Shown one piece after another: positions 25,002 through 32,175 of a stretch of 38,118 nt of DNA. How positions within the stretch are numbered: position 1 is the stretch's first letter; the number at the start of each line of letters is the position of its first letter. Origin of the DNA: Chloroflexota bacterium (GTDB taxonomy: Bacteria; Chloroflexota; Anaerolineae; Aggregatilineales; Phototrophicaceae); contig WTGB01000081.1 in the NCBI GenBank assembly GCA_011523735.1, positions 1 to 38,118 of the forward strand. The letters run 5' to 3'. The translations under genes were made by a program, and so were the position numbers. Under the pieces are notes generated by a model. That model was not told where the DNA came from and made no database searches. It saw only the letters and a program-made list of their open reading frames with translations.

Positions 25002-26066
25002 ATGCAGAACAAGCAGGACGCGAGCGCCTTCGTAATCTGCGATGATTTGTACAAGATCTTCAAGGTCGCCGATATCGAAGTGATGGCGCTGCAAGGGCTT
25101 GACCTGACGGTTGGGCGCGGCGAACTGGTCGGCATCGTCGGCGCCAGCGGCAGCGGCAAAACTACGTTAATGAATGTGCTGGGCGGCTTGACTTTGCCCT
25201 CGGCTGGTCAAGTGATCGTCGATGGCGCGAACCTGCTCAAACTCAGCACGGGCGAACTGACGACCTATCGCCAGGTTGACGTCGGCTTTGTCTGGCAGCA
25301 GGGCAGCCGCAATCTGATTCCTTATCTGTCGGCGCTGGACAATATCAAGCTGCCGATGACGCTGGCGGGCCGGACTGGACGAGAGGCCGATGCCCGCGCG
25401 CGTGAACTCATGGAAAAGGTCGATCTGCCCCATCGCTGCGAGCACAAGCCGATTCAGCTCTCCGGCGGGGAGCAGCAGCGGGTGGCGATCGCGGTGGCAT
25501 TGGCGAACGCGCCCAAATTGCTGCTGGCTGATGAACCAACCGGCGAGTTGGATTCGGCCACTTCCGATCAAGTCTATGAACTCCTGAAGCGCCTGAACAG
25601 CGACGACGGTTTGACCATCTGCATCGTCAGCCATGACCCGGCTATCGCGCAGCATGTGCAGCGGGTGGTGCAGATCCGCGATGGCAAGCTGGCGAGCGAA
25701 ACGGTGCGCCGGCGCCCCCGCCTTGAATCCAGCGCCCCCTCGGTCCCCCGCCTCACCGGGGATGTTTCCCAAAATGAGGGAGGTACTCCCAACGATGACA
25801 ACTGGGAAGATCACTTTGAGGAACTCATCGTGCTGGATTCGGCCGGACGCCTGCAGATCCCCAAGCAATATCGCGAGGAACTGGGCTTTGAGAATCGCGT
25901 CGAGATGGAGGTCACAGAAGGGGGCATCTTGATCCGCCCGGCGCAGAACCTGGAGCAGACCTCGTCGCAGGCTGAGATTCAGATCGAGCGGGAGATCCGC
26001 GGCGAAGAGAGCGGCGCGCCTGCTGGCTTGCTGGCGCGCTTGAAGAGGCGGACTGATGACGGATAA
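25002..26066 (+). CDS. ABC transporter ATPase fused to an AbrB/SpoVT-like domain
   Basis: The product is 354 aa. Residues 10-233 form a LolD/MacB-type ATPase: Walker [10 protein letters not shown] (47-55), Q-loop near Q99, signature LSGGEQQR (153-160), Walker [13 protein letters not shown] (173-184, catalytic E178) and H-loop H211. A low-complexity linker (235-270) leads to residues 274-313, where [20 protein letters not shown] and a following [11 protein letters not shown] have the form of an AbrB/MazE/SpoVT swapped-hairpin domain. That domain normally binds DNA as a dimer. Its place after an ATPase suggests dimerisation or a link between transport and gene control; which is unknown. GGGAG lies 9 bases before the ATG. 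The gene overlaps the next by 11 bases. Confidence 0.9.
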   Translation: MQNKQDASAFVICDDLYKIFKVADIEVMALQGLDLTVGRGELVGIVGASGSGKTTLMNVLGGLTLPSAGQVIVDGANLLKLSTGELTTYRQVDVGFVWQQGSRNLIPYLSALDNIKLPMTLAGRTGREADARARELMEKVDLPHRCEHKPIQLSGGEQQRVAIAVALANAPKLLLADEPTGELDSATSDQVYELLKRLNSDDGLTICIVSHDPAIAQHVQRVVQIRDGKLASETVRRRPRLESSAPSVPRLTGDVSQNEGGTPNDDNWEDHFEELIVLDSAGRLQIPKQYREELGFENRVEMEVTEGGILIRPAQNLEQTSSQAEIQIEREIRGEESGAPAGLLARLKRRTDDG

Positions 26067-26733
26067 AGCCATTGCGACACAGGATGTCGGGCGGGTCTAC
26101 GCCTCGGATTCGGGGGATATCCACGCCTTGCGCGGGATCAACATCGAGGTCGGGCGCGGGCAGTTTGTGGCGCTGCGCGGGCGTTCCGGCAGCGGCAAGA
26201 CGACCTTGCTGAATTGCCTGGGCGGCTTGGACAATCCGACGACCGGCAGGATCTGGATACAAGGCATCGACATCTCAACCATGGATGAGGCGGCGCGCAC
26301 AGCCTGGCGGCGGGAGCGCATCGGCTTTGTCTTTCAGCAGATGGGCTTGTTGTCGAGCTTCTCAGCCTATGAAAACCTTGATGTCATGGCGCGGCTGGGC
26401 GGCCTGCCGCGTGGCGACCGGCGCAAGCGCATCCTCGACAGCTTGGAGCGGGTCGACCTGCTTGATTATTATGATCATCGCCCTTATGAAATGTCCGGCG
26501 GTCAGCAGCAGCGGATCGCCATTGCGCGGGCGCTGGTAACATCGCCGGACCTTATCCTGGCGGATGAGCCGACCAGCGAGCTGGACAGCGAGACGACGCA
26601 TCAGGTCCTGGCGGTGCTGCAAGATTTCGTGCGAAAGAAAGGGACATCAATCTTGCTTTCGAGTCACGATCCGATTGCCGATGAATACGCTGATCGCATC
26701 ATCACCCTCCGCGACGGGCAGATCAGCGATTAG
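26056..26733 (+). CDS. ABC transporter ATPase (LolD/MacB type)
   Basis: The product is 225 aa, typical of stand-alone LolD-like ATPases. Walker A GRSGSGKTT is at 42-50, signature MSGGQQQR at 146-153, Walker B LILADEPTSELD at 166-177 with E171, and H-loop H204. These ATPases power FtsX-fold permeases that pull lipoproteins, peptides or lipids from the membrane rather than import solutes. The gene overlaps the upstream ATPase gene by 11 bases and is followed after 15 bases by the FG-GAP gene. No permease gene is adjacent, so the partner is encoded elsewhere. Confidence 0.9.
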   Translation: MTDKAIATQDVGRVYASDSGDIHALRGINIEVGRGQFVALRGRSGSGKTTLLNCLGGLDNPTTGRIWIQGIDISTMDEAARTAWRRERIGFVFQQMGLLSSFSAYENLDVMARLGGLPRGDRRKRILDSLERVDLLDYYDHRPYEMSGGQQQRIAIARALVTSPDLILADEPTSELDSETTHQVLAVLQDFVRKKGTSILLSSHDPIADEYADRIITLRDGQISD

Positions 26734-26748
26734 CCTCAGGATCCGCCC

Positions 26749-28335
26749 ATGGTAGCGACAGTCGCCGCATTCTTGCTGTTCTTTCTGCTCCAGGACAATC
26801 TGCTCTTCATGGATGTCAGCGAAAGCGCCGGCATCGACGCGACCCATCGCGCCATCTGGGACGAGAACGCCCCCGGTCCTTATGAGAATGGCTATCTGGC
26901 GGCTGGCACCGCTTGGGCGGATTATGACAACGATGGCTGGGTTGATCTTTTCGTCACCGGCAATCTCGACCCCAACGTCCTCTACCGCAACAATGGCGAT
27001 GGCAGCTTCAGCGTCTCGGAATTCAGCGAGCGGCTCAGCCTGCCCGATGTGCCGAGTGGAGGCGCGGTCTGGGCGGATTATGACAACGACGGCTGGCGCG
27101 ATCTTTATGTGCTGAACCTGGGCGCCAATCGACTGTATCGCAATCTCCAAGGCGCGGGTTTCGCCGATGTCACCGTGAAGGCGGGCGTGGGCGACAATGG
27201 CAAGGGCACGACAGCCGCTTTCGGCGATTACGATGAAGATGGGCACCTCGACCTCTACATCGCGAATTGGTCTTGTATTCCCGCTTGCGAAATCAGTGAT
27301 TTCGCCCGCAGCCGCGATGCCCTCTATCACAATAATGGCGATGGCAGCTTCACCGATGTGTCGGGACTGCTGGGCTTCGAGAAATTGCTCGGCGCCGGTT
27401 TCTCCGTGAGTTGGGTCGATTATGATGACGACCGCGACCTTGATATCTATGTCGTGAACGACAAGGCGGTTAACGCGCTGGGCAATGTGCTCTGGCGCAA
27501 CGATGGTCCCGGCTGCGTGGGCTGGTGCTTCACCGATGTCAGCGCGCGGGCTGGCGCTGATACGGTCGTTCATAGTATGGGATTGGCGACCGGCGATTAT
27601 GACAACGATGGCGATTTGGATTTCTATTTTTCCAACATGGTCAGGGCTATGGCGCTGCTGGAGAACGACGGCGATGGCGCCTTCGCTGATGTGACGGAGC
27701 GAGCCGGCGTCGATTACCGCACGGGCGAGGCGGTTGGCTGGGGCACAGCCTTCTTCGATTATGACAATGACGGCTGGCTGGATCTATACTTGGCCGCGAC
27801 TGGCATTTCGCCGATCTATGGCAAAGCCGGCATGCACTATGAGTATCCGGATATGCTCTACCGCAATCGGCGCGATGGCAGCTTCCTCGCCATCGAACAG
27901 GCGCGTTTCAGCGATGGCAAGTCCGCGACGATGGGTTTCAGCACTGCCGATTACAATCGGGACGGCAGCATGGACTATATCCTGACTTGGTGGGATAGCG
28001 GGCATCGGCTCTTCCAGAATGTCAGCGCCGCTGGCAGTTTGAATAACTATATTGCTTTCGAGTTGCAGGGCGGCAGCGGGATCGACCGGGACGCCCTCGG
28101 GACTCGCGTTACTGTCGTCAGCAGCGATGGCCTGTCCCAGCTTCGCGAGTTGAAATCCGGCTCCAGCCTGGGCGCCGGCAATGAAATGCTGCTGCACTTT
28201 GGTTTGGGCGACGCGGCGATCGAGCGCGTCATCGTCAGTTGGCTCAATGGCGACTATCACGAGTACACGGGCGTCGCGCTGAACCAGCGCTGCTTAATCA
28301 CGCGGGAGCGGATGGATTGCGAAAGGCAGCCCTGA
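26749..28335 (+). CDS. Exported FG-GAP/VCBS repeat protein with ASPIC/UnbV domain
   Basis: The product is 528 aa. Residues 4-20 are a hydrophobic signal or anchor. Seven calcium-binding DxDxDGxxD-type loops follow: near 58-66, 110-118, 160-168, 224-232, 283-291, 337-345 and 401-409, most with the form DYDNDGWxDLY; the fourth has DDDRD. This makes a beta-propeller outside the membrane. The C-terminus, about 445-520 (GTRVTVVSSDG, GSSLGAGNEMLLHFGLG, VSWLNGDYHEY), is an ASPIC/UnbV domain, so the whole resembles CRTAC1-type proteins. Such propellers bind ligands or other proteins. It is cotranscribed with two ABC ATPases (15-base gap), so it may be a surface part or cargo of their transporter. Confidence 0.92.
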   Translation: MVATVAAFLLFFLLQDNLLFMDVSESAGIDATHRAIWDENAPGPYENGYLAAGTAWADYDNDGWVDLFVTGNLDPNVLYRNNGDGSFSVSEFSERLSLPDVPSGGAVWADYDNDGWRDLYVLNLGANRLYRNLQGAGFADVTVKAGVGDNGKGTTAAFGDYDEDGHLDLYIANWSCIPACEISDFARSRDALYHNNGDGSFTDVSGLLGFEKLLGAGFSVSWVDYDDDRDLDIYVVNDKAVNALGNVLWRNDGPGCVGWCFTDVSARAGADTVVHSMGLATGDYDNDGDLDFYFSNMVRAMALLENDGDGAFADVTERAGVDYRTGEAVGWGTAFFDYDNDGWLDLYLAATGISPIYGKAGMHYEYPDMLYRNRRDGSFLAIEQARFSDGKSATMGFSTADYNRDGSMDYILTWWDSGHRLFQNVSAAGSLNNYIAFELQGGSGIDRDALGTRVTVVSSDGLSQLRELKSGSSLGAGNEMLLHFGLGDAAIERVIVSWLNGDYHEYTGVALNQRCLITRERMDCERQP

Positions 28336-28427
28336 CCTCGATCAATCCCGCTGGGAACAATATGTTGAGATCGCCCTGCCCGTCTGTGGCTTCTTGACGT
28401 ATTAGCTGCCGAAGGAATGAGAACATC

Positions 28428-29537
28428 ATGCCCGCGGACGTGGTGGTAGCTGGACACATCGCCCTGGACATCCTGCCCGATATGTCCATGTTGAAACCGG
28501 AACAGGTGATTGACGCTGGCAAGGTCTACGAGATCGGGAATATCTCATACTCGACCGGCGGCGCCGTCTCCAATACCGGTTTGGCTCTGCACCGTCTGGG
28601 AATCAATGTCGACCTGCTGGCGGCGGTCGGCGATGACTGGCTGGGGGAGGCCATCATCGACTATGTGCGTGGTTTCGGCGCTGCCTTGGGCGATAACATA
28701 CAGGTTGTACCCGGCGCTGCCAGCCCCTATACCGTGGTCATCGAACCGCAGAACCATGACCGCACCCTGCTGACGAATACCGGCGTCTACAACGATTACG
28801 GCCTGGACCACATTGACCTTGAGCGCGTGGCCGCGGCCAAGCTTTTTCACTTGGGATATCCGACCCTGCTTCCGCGGCTCTACGAGGACGATGGCGCGGG
28901 ATTCCTGACCTTGCTGCGCGCGGTAAAAGGCACCGGCGTCATCACCTCGATTGACCTATCGCTCCCCCCGCCGGATTCAGCCAGCGGACGCGCGGACTGG
29001 CGAACGATACTAGGTCGTTGCTTGCCTCTTGTTGACATATTCCTGCCGAGTATCGAAGAGATCATGTTCATGCTTCGCCGCCCCGATCTTGAGCGCTGGG
29101 GCGCTGACCTGTTCGATCGTCTGACGGCGGCCTACCTGGCCGACCTGGCGCAGGAACTGATTGCGCTGGGCGCTGGCGTCGCTGGCTTAAAACTGGGCGA
29201 GCGCGGCTTGTACTTGGGCGCCGCGTCGGATGCCGGGCGCCTCGCATTCTTGAACGCGCTTGATCAGGCGCCGGCTGAATGGGCGGGCGCGACAGCCTGG
29301 CAACCAGCCTTCCAGGTGGAAGTCGCTGGCACCACCGGCGCTGGTGATGCCGCTTACGCCGGTCTGCTCGCAGCTATGATCCGCGGTCACAGCCCCGCCG
29401 AATGCGCCCGGAGAGCCTGCGCAGTGGCGGCTTGTAATATCGAAGCGGCCGATGCCACCTCGGGCGTCCGCAGTTGGGAGGAGACGGAAGCGCGGCTGGC
29501 GGCTGGCTGGGGGGAGAGGCTAATTCGGTGGACATGA
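28428..29537 (+). CDS. PfkB-family carbohydrate kinase
   Basis: The product is 369 aa. STGGAVSNTGLALHRLG (42-58) is the N-terminal PfkB signature for sugar binding, and AGTTGAGDAAYAGLLAA (300-316) is the C-terminal signature with catalytic base D307 and the anion hole GAGD. TSIDLSLP and LPSIEEI are the usual mid-domain landmarks. The family phosphorylates ribose, fructose, 2-keto-3-deoxygluconate, adenosine and others; this protein is somewhat longer than most (about 300-330 aa), and the substrate is not clear. A KDG kinase role would complete a route from the mannonate dehydratase gene but is inference. It lies 92 bases after the FG-GAP gene, with GAAGGA upstream. Confidence 0.88.
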   Translation: MPADVVVAGHIALDILPDMSMLKPEQVIDAGKVYEIGNISYSTGGAVSNTGLALHRLGINVDLLAAVGDDWLGEAIIDYVRGFGAALGDNIQVVPGAASPYTVVIEPQNHDRTLLTNTGVYNDYGLDHIDLERVAAAKLFHLGYPTLLPRLYEDDGAGFLTLLRAVKGTGVITSIDLSLPPPDSASGRADWRTILGRCLPLVDIFLPSIEEIMFMLRRPDLERWGADLFDRLTAAYLADLAQELIALGAGVAGLKLGERGLYLGAASDAGRLAFLNALDQAPAEWAGATAWQPAFQVEVAGTTGAGDAAYAGLLAAMIRGHSPAECARRACAVAACNIEAADATSGVRSWEETEARLAAGWGERLIRWT

Positions 29538-29558
29538 GCCATTCGAGAGTAAGAACAA

Positions 29559-29586
29559 TGTAGGGGCGGCATGGTATGCCGCCCGC
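29559..29586 (+). repeat. Dispersed palindromic repeat
   Basis: TGTAGGGGCGGCAT starts the copy. Arms GGGCGGCAT (29564-29572) and ATGCCGCCC (29576-29584) form a perfect 9-bp stem with loop GGT. Confidence 0.8.
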
Positions 29587-29600
29587 GTTACACAAAGAAA

Positions 29601-29627
29601 TTCGGACGACCTACCATGTCGCTCCTA
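29601..29627 (-). repeat. Dispersed palindromic repeat, diverged inverted copy
   Basis: On the minus strand this reads TTAGGAGCGACATGGTAG then GTCGTCCGAA, clearly related to the copy at 29829-29856 but with several substitutions. It faces the copy at 29559. Confidence 0.55.
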
Positions 29628-29648
29628 AACCATCTTCTCGGTGTATAG

Positions 29649-29789
29649 CCACGATGTTCGCCACTCCCGACTGGGCGACGCTTTGACGCGGGTTCGAGCG
29701 TTGTGTTGGATGATGTTGTGATGGATGAAGAGCCAACGGACGAAGAGATTCTGGAAAGTATTAGCAATGCTGAAATCAGACGGAAGTAA
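29649..29789 (+). pseudogene. Short coding-like remnant, family unknown
   Basis: An open frame of 46 codons without a good start ends in DEEPTDEEILESISNAEIRR-K; an ATG at 29721 would give 22 aa. The acidic, helix-forming C-terminal sequence looks like the tail of a real protein rather than random sequence, but I cannot name the family. It lies between two palindromic repeats, which may mark where the rest was lost. Confidence 0.3.
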
Positions 29790-29828
29790 GCGCAACTAAG
29801 TCCTGCAAATTTCGCTAAAGCAACGGTC

Positions 29829-29856
29829 TGTAGGGGCGACATACCATGTCGCCCGA
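29829..29856 (+). repeat. Dispersed palindromic repeat
   Basis: TGTAGGGGCGACAT starts the copy. Arms GGGCGACAT (29834-29842) and ATGTCGCCC (29846-29854) form a perfect 9-bp stem with loop ACC. It is nearly the same as the copy at 29559 apart from compensating stem changes. Confidence 0.8.
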
Positions 29857-30194
29857 AACCACAAACCTGAGCGCCGGCGGGCGACCAGATTAATTGCCCC
29901 ACAAGGCTCGCTTTTTCGCATGACTTGCTGGCATTTACGGATTCTGAACAGCATTGATTGAGCGCATCATCTGAAATCGCCAGTGCTTTGCGGCAAAAAA
30001 GAGAGCGCCCTGAGCTATGCCGCGATATCTATAACAAACTGTGCCCCTGAAACATTCCATCAAACTGACCTCGCCCTGCTGAGACCAGGCTGCTTTCGGC
30101 GAGTCGCGGCAACAGAAACACCAGCGCCGCAGCAAGCAGGCAGAAGGAAGCTCTCTGAATTAGCGTCAAGGTCTCGCGCGCTCTTCAGTGCGCA

Positions 30195-31415
30195 TCAGTT
30201 TTTCCGGGGTAAAGCGGATATCAAGATGACTGCGACAATGCAGAACCCGGTCGCCATCAGCAGCGCTGGCTGATAGGATCCCGAAAGATCAAAAACGACG
30301 CCGGCGGCGAATGGCGCCACAGTGATAGCGACCGTCACAAAGATGACCATCGCGCTGTTGATCCGCCCAAAGAAAGCCGTATCGTATGAATCCGCAACCA
30401 TCAGCGGACGTGTCAGTGTATGAGCGCCGATCGCCATCCCAAACAATGTGACGAAGAGAACTATAATAATCATGCTGGCGCCTAGCATCAGAATAGCCAG
30501 AGAGACCGCCGCCAGGACAAAGACCCCAATCGCCATGGTCTTGCTGGAAAAGCGACGCTCTAGCGGCGCAAAAAACAGGCGTCCAAGCACTTGCGTCACG
30601 CCGATTGCGCCACTGGCGATTGCGGCGCTGCTTGGATGAATGCCAACACTGATCATCAGCGGGATGATGTGGAACCGGATGGCGTACAGGCTAAAGGTCG
30701 AAAGCGCAAATCCCAACGTCAGTATCCAGAAATAACGTGAACGCAGTACACGGCTTAGCTCAATCGGCTTCTCTTTGGCTGGCGTCTCTATTGGAGCTGC
30801 GCCATCGGCTGACAAGCCCAAATCTGATGGCTTTCGCCGCAAGACCAGGCCATGCAGAGGGATGGAAATTGCGCCCAGGATGAGGCCAAGTATCAGCACC
30901 GCCTGTCGCCAGCCGTATGCCACCAGCAGCGCATCTGTGAGCGGCACGAAGATCGTACTGGCGAACCCGGCTACGAAAGTGACGACAGCCATGGCGCTTC
31001 CACGATTATGCCGGAACCAGGTTGCGATCACCGTAAAAGCCGGTTCGTACAGGACGCCCGCAGCGCAAACTCCCAAAAGCGCCATAACCGCGAGGAACTC
31101 CGGCAGCGTTGACACTTGCGACCACAGCAGCACCATGACCGTCGCCCCGACCGAGCACAGTGTCATGAGCAGGCGCGATCCATGTTTATCCAGCCAATAG
31201 CCAACTGGAAACGCGCAGACGCCAGCGACTAGGAAAAAGAGTGAAAAGGCGCCGGATATCTCGGACCGCGTCCAGCCCAGCTCCGCTTCCATCGGACTGA
31301 TGAAAACCGTGAAGGCATAGACCATCACGCCGTAGGAGACGGTTTCCGTGATCGCCAATGTCAGAGCGATATACCAGCCGTAGTAAATCGGCTGGCGCTT
31401 CCAGATCCGTTTCAT
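30195..31415 (-). CDS. MFS transporter (OFA/monocarboxylate-like)
   Basis: The product is 406 aa from ATG 31415; an in-frame GTG at 31439 is the alternative. Twelve hydrophobic segments are present. YYGWYIALTLAITETVSYGV, then VFISPMEAELGWTRSEISGAF, and a motif-A-like GYWLDKHGSRLL are typical of the OFA/MCT branch, which moves oxalate, formate or other small carboxylates. The last helices are followed by a short basic tail (LPRKN). No metabolic neighbour helps to define a substrate. It lies alone between two repeat-rich intergenic regions. Confidence 0.85.
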   Translation of the reverse strand: MKRIWKRQPIYYGWYIALTLAITETVSYGVMVYAFTVFISPMEAELGWTRSEISGAFSLFFLVAGVCAFPVGYWLDKHGSRLLMTLCSVGATVMVLLWSQVSTLPEFLAVMALLGVCAAGVLYEPAFTVIATWFRHNRGSAMAVVTFVAGFASTIFVPLTDALLVAYGWRQAVLILGLILGAISIPLHGLVLRRKPSDLGLSADGAAPIETPAKEKPIELSRVLRSRYFWILTLGFALSTFSLYAIRFHIIPLMISVGIHPSSAAIASGAIGVTQVLGRLFFAPLERRFSSKTMAIGVFVLAAVSLAILMLGASMIIIVLFVTLFGMAIGAHTLTRPLMVADSYDTAFFGRINSAMVIFVTVAITVAPFAAGVVFDLSGSYQPALLMATGFCIVAVILISALPRKN

Positions 31416-31570
31416 AGCAGCAGTGTAGTCCCCGCCCACGCAACATGAAAGGTGAAGAATAGCTTGTGCCCGGTCTGCGGAAATACTGCGTTCGGGCGCT
31501 GGGACGGTCTGCTATACTTCCGCCACTTTTTTATAAACCTGCCAAATCCCATCACCAGTCACGTCAAAAT

Positions 31571-31600
31571 CTGTAGGGGCGATGCTTGGATCGCCCGCCC
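31571..31600 (+). repeat. Dispersed palindromic repeat, first of three in a cluster
   Basis: CTGTAGGGGCGATGCTTGG starts the copy. Arms GGGCGAT (31577-31583) and ATCGCCC (31590-31596) enclose a 6-base loop, followed by GCCCG as in the copy at 11914. Confidence 0.75.
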
Positions 31601-31620
31601 GTCCCAAACCCGCAATTTTC

Positions 31621-31650
31621 GTAGGAACGAGCCTTGGCTCGCCCGCTTTA
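31621..31650 (+). repeat. Dispersed palindromic repeat, second of three in a cluster
   Basis: GTAGGAACGAGCC starts the copy. Arms CGAGCC (31628-31633) and GGCTCG (31636-31641) enclose TT, followed by CCCGC. The distance from the previous copy is about 50 bases. Confidence 0.65.
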
Positions 31651-31662
31651 CGGATGAATTTC

Positions 31663-31690
31663 GGTTTGGAAGCCCCCTTGGCTCGCCTGC
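31663..31690 (+). repeat. Degenerate palindromic repeat, third of three in a cluster
   Basis: GGAAGCCCCCTTGGCTCGCC matches the second copy (GGAACGAGCCTTGGCTCGCC) except in the left arm, where the stem is broken. Spacing is again close to 45-50 bases. Confidence 0.5.
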
Positions 31691-31990
31691 CTCTGTGGTG
31701 AAGCCGAATGGTTTGAATTTTCCAATACGAGAACATATGGTCGCCTTTTCCCGGCTGATTTCTGCTAGACTGGCTCCATGAACACGCGATCGCCCATCCA
31801 GCATCTAATCCGAAAACATGCCGCTTCTAACCTAAATCCCAACGGCTGCCGCCCCGAATCCGATTCTCAGCCCGAAAAACCCCGCTGTATCTACACTGTA
31901 TCGATAGAGATTGACAATTATATTGTAAAATCCTTGAATTTTTGTAGCCAGGATGTACCCAGCATGTGCCAAGATGAACCAAATGAGTAC

Positions 31991-32010
31991 CAATTTTGTC
32001 CAATTTTGTC
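31991..32010 (+). repeat. 10-bp perfect tandem repeat
   Basis: CAATTTTGTC occurs twice head to tail in an AT-richer patch. Function unknown. Confidence 0.8.
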
Positions 32011-32175
32011 CCGACTTTCGTTGGCATGAACTCGACATGGCGCCGACAGATATTGGCGAAGCATTTCCGGCTTGCCGATCAATTCGGTAAAGTATGTCGC
32101 AAATTTAGCATCGCTGGCGATTTCGTCAGTAAACTGGCTTGACCGCTAGCGATTAGTCAATCAGGAAACAATCAC

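Larger units (their letters stand above)
29538..30194. other. Repeat-rich intergenic region
   Basis: This 657-base stretch holds three copies of the palindromic repeat (29559, 29601, 29829) and a short coding-like remnant (29649-29789). From 29860 to 30194 I see no gene or RNA. Confidence 0.6.
31416..32175. other. Repeat-bearing, AT-richer intergenic region
   Basis: This 760-base gap holds three palindromic repeat copies (31571, 31621, 31663), an AT-rich patch from 31885 to 32015 with TTGACA at 31911-31916, and a perfect tandem repeat of CAATTTTGTC (31991-32010). An open frame at 31778-32029 lacks a ribosome site and resembles no family. No RNA gene was recognised. Confidence 0.6.

Noticed and set aside
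26647..27573. 308-codon minus-strand frame with V/I/A-rich repeats opposite the FG-GAP gene
   Set aside because: Its repeats mirror the DYDNDG repeats on the plus strand, so it is not an independent gene.
31571..31690. Three regularly spaced repeats as a possible CRISPR array
   Set aside because: The copies diverge, are only partly palindromic units of a dispersed family, and there are no cas genes.
31778..32029. 83-codon plus-strand open frame in the intergenic region
   Set aside because: No ribosome site, no recognisable family, and it crosses the AT-rich patch and tandem repeat.
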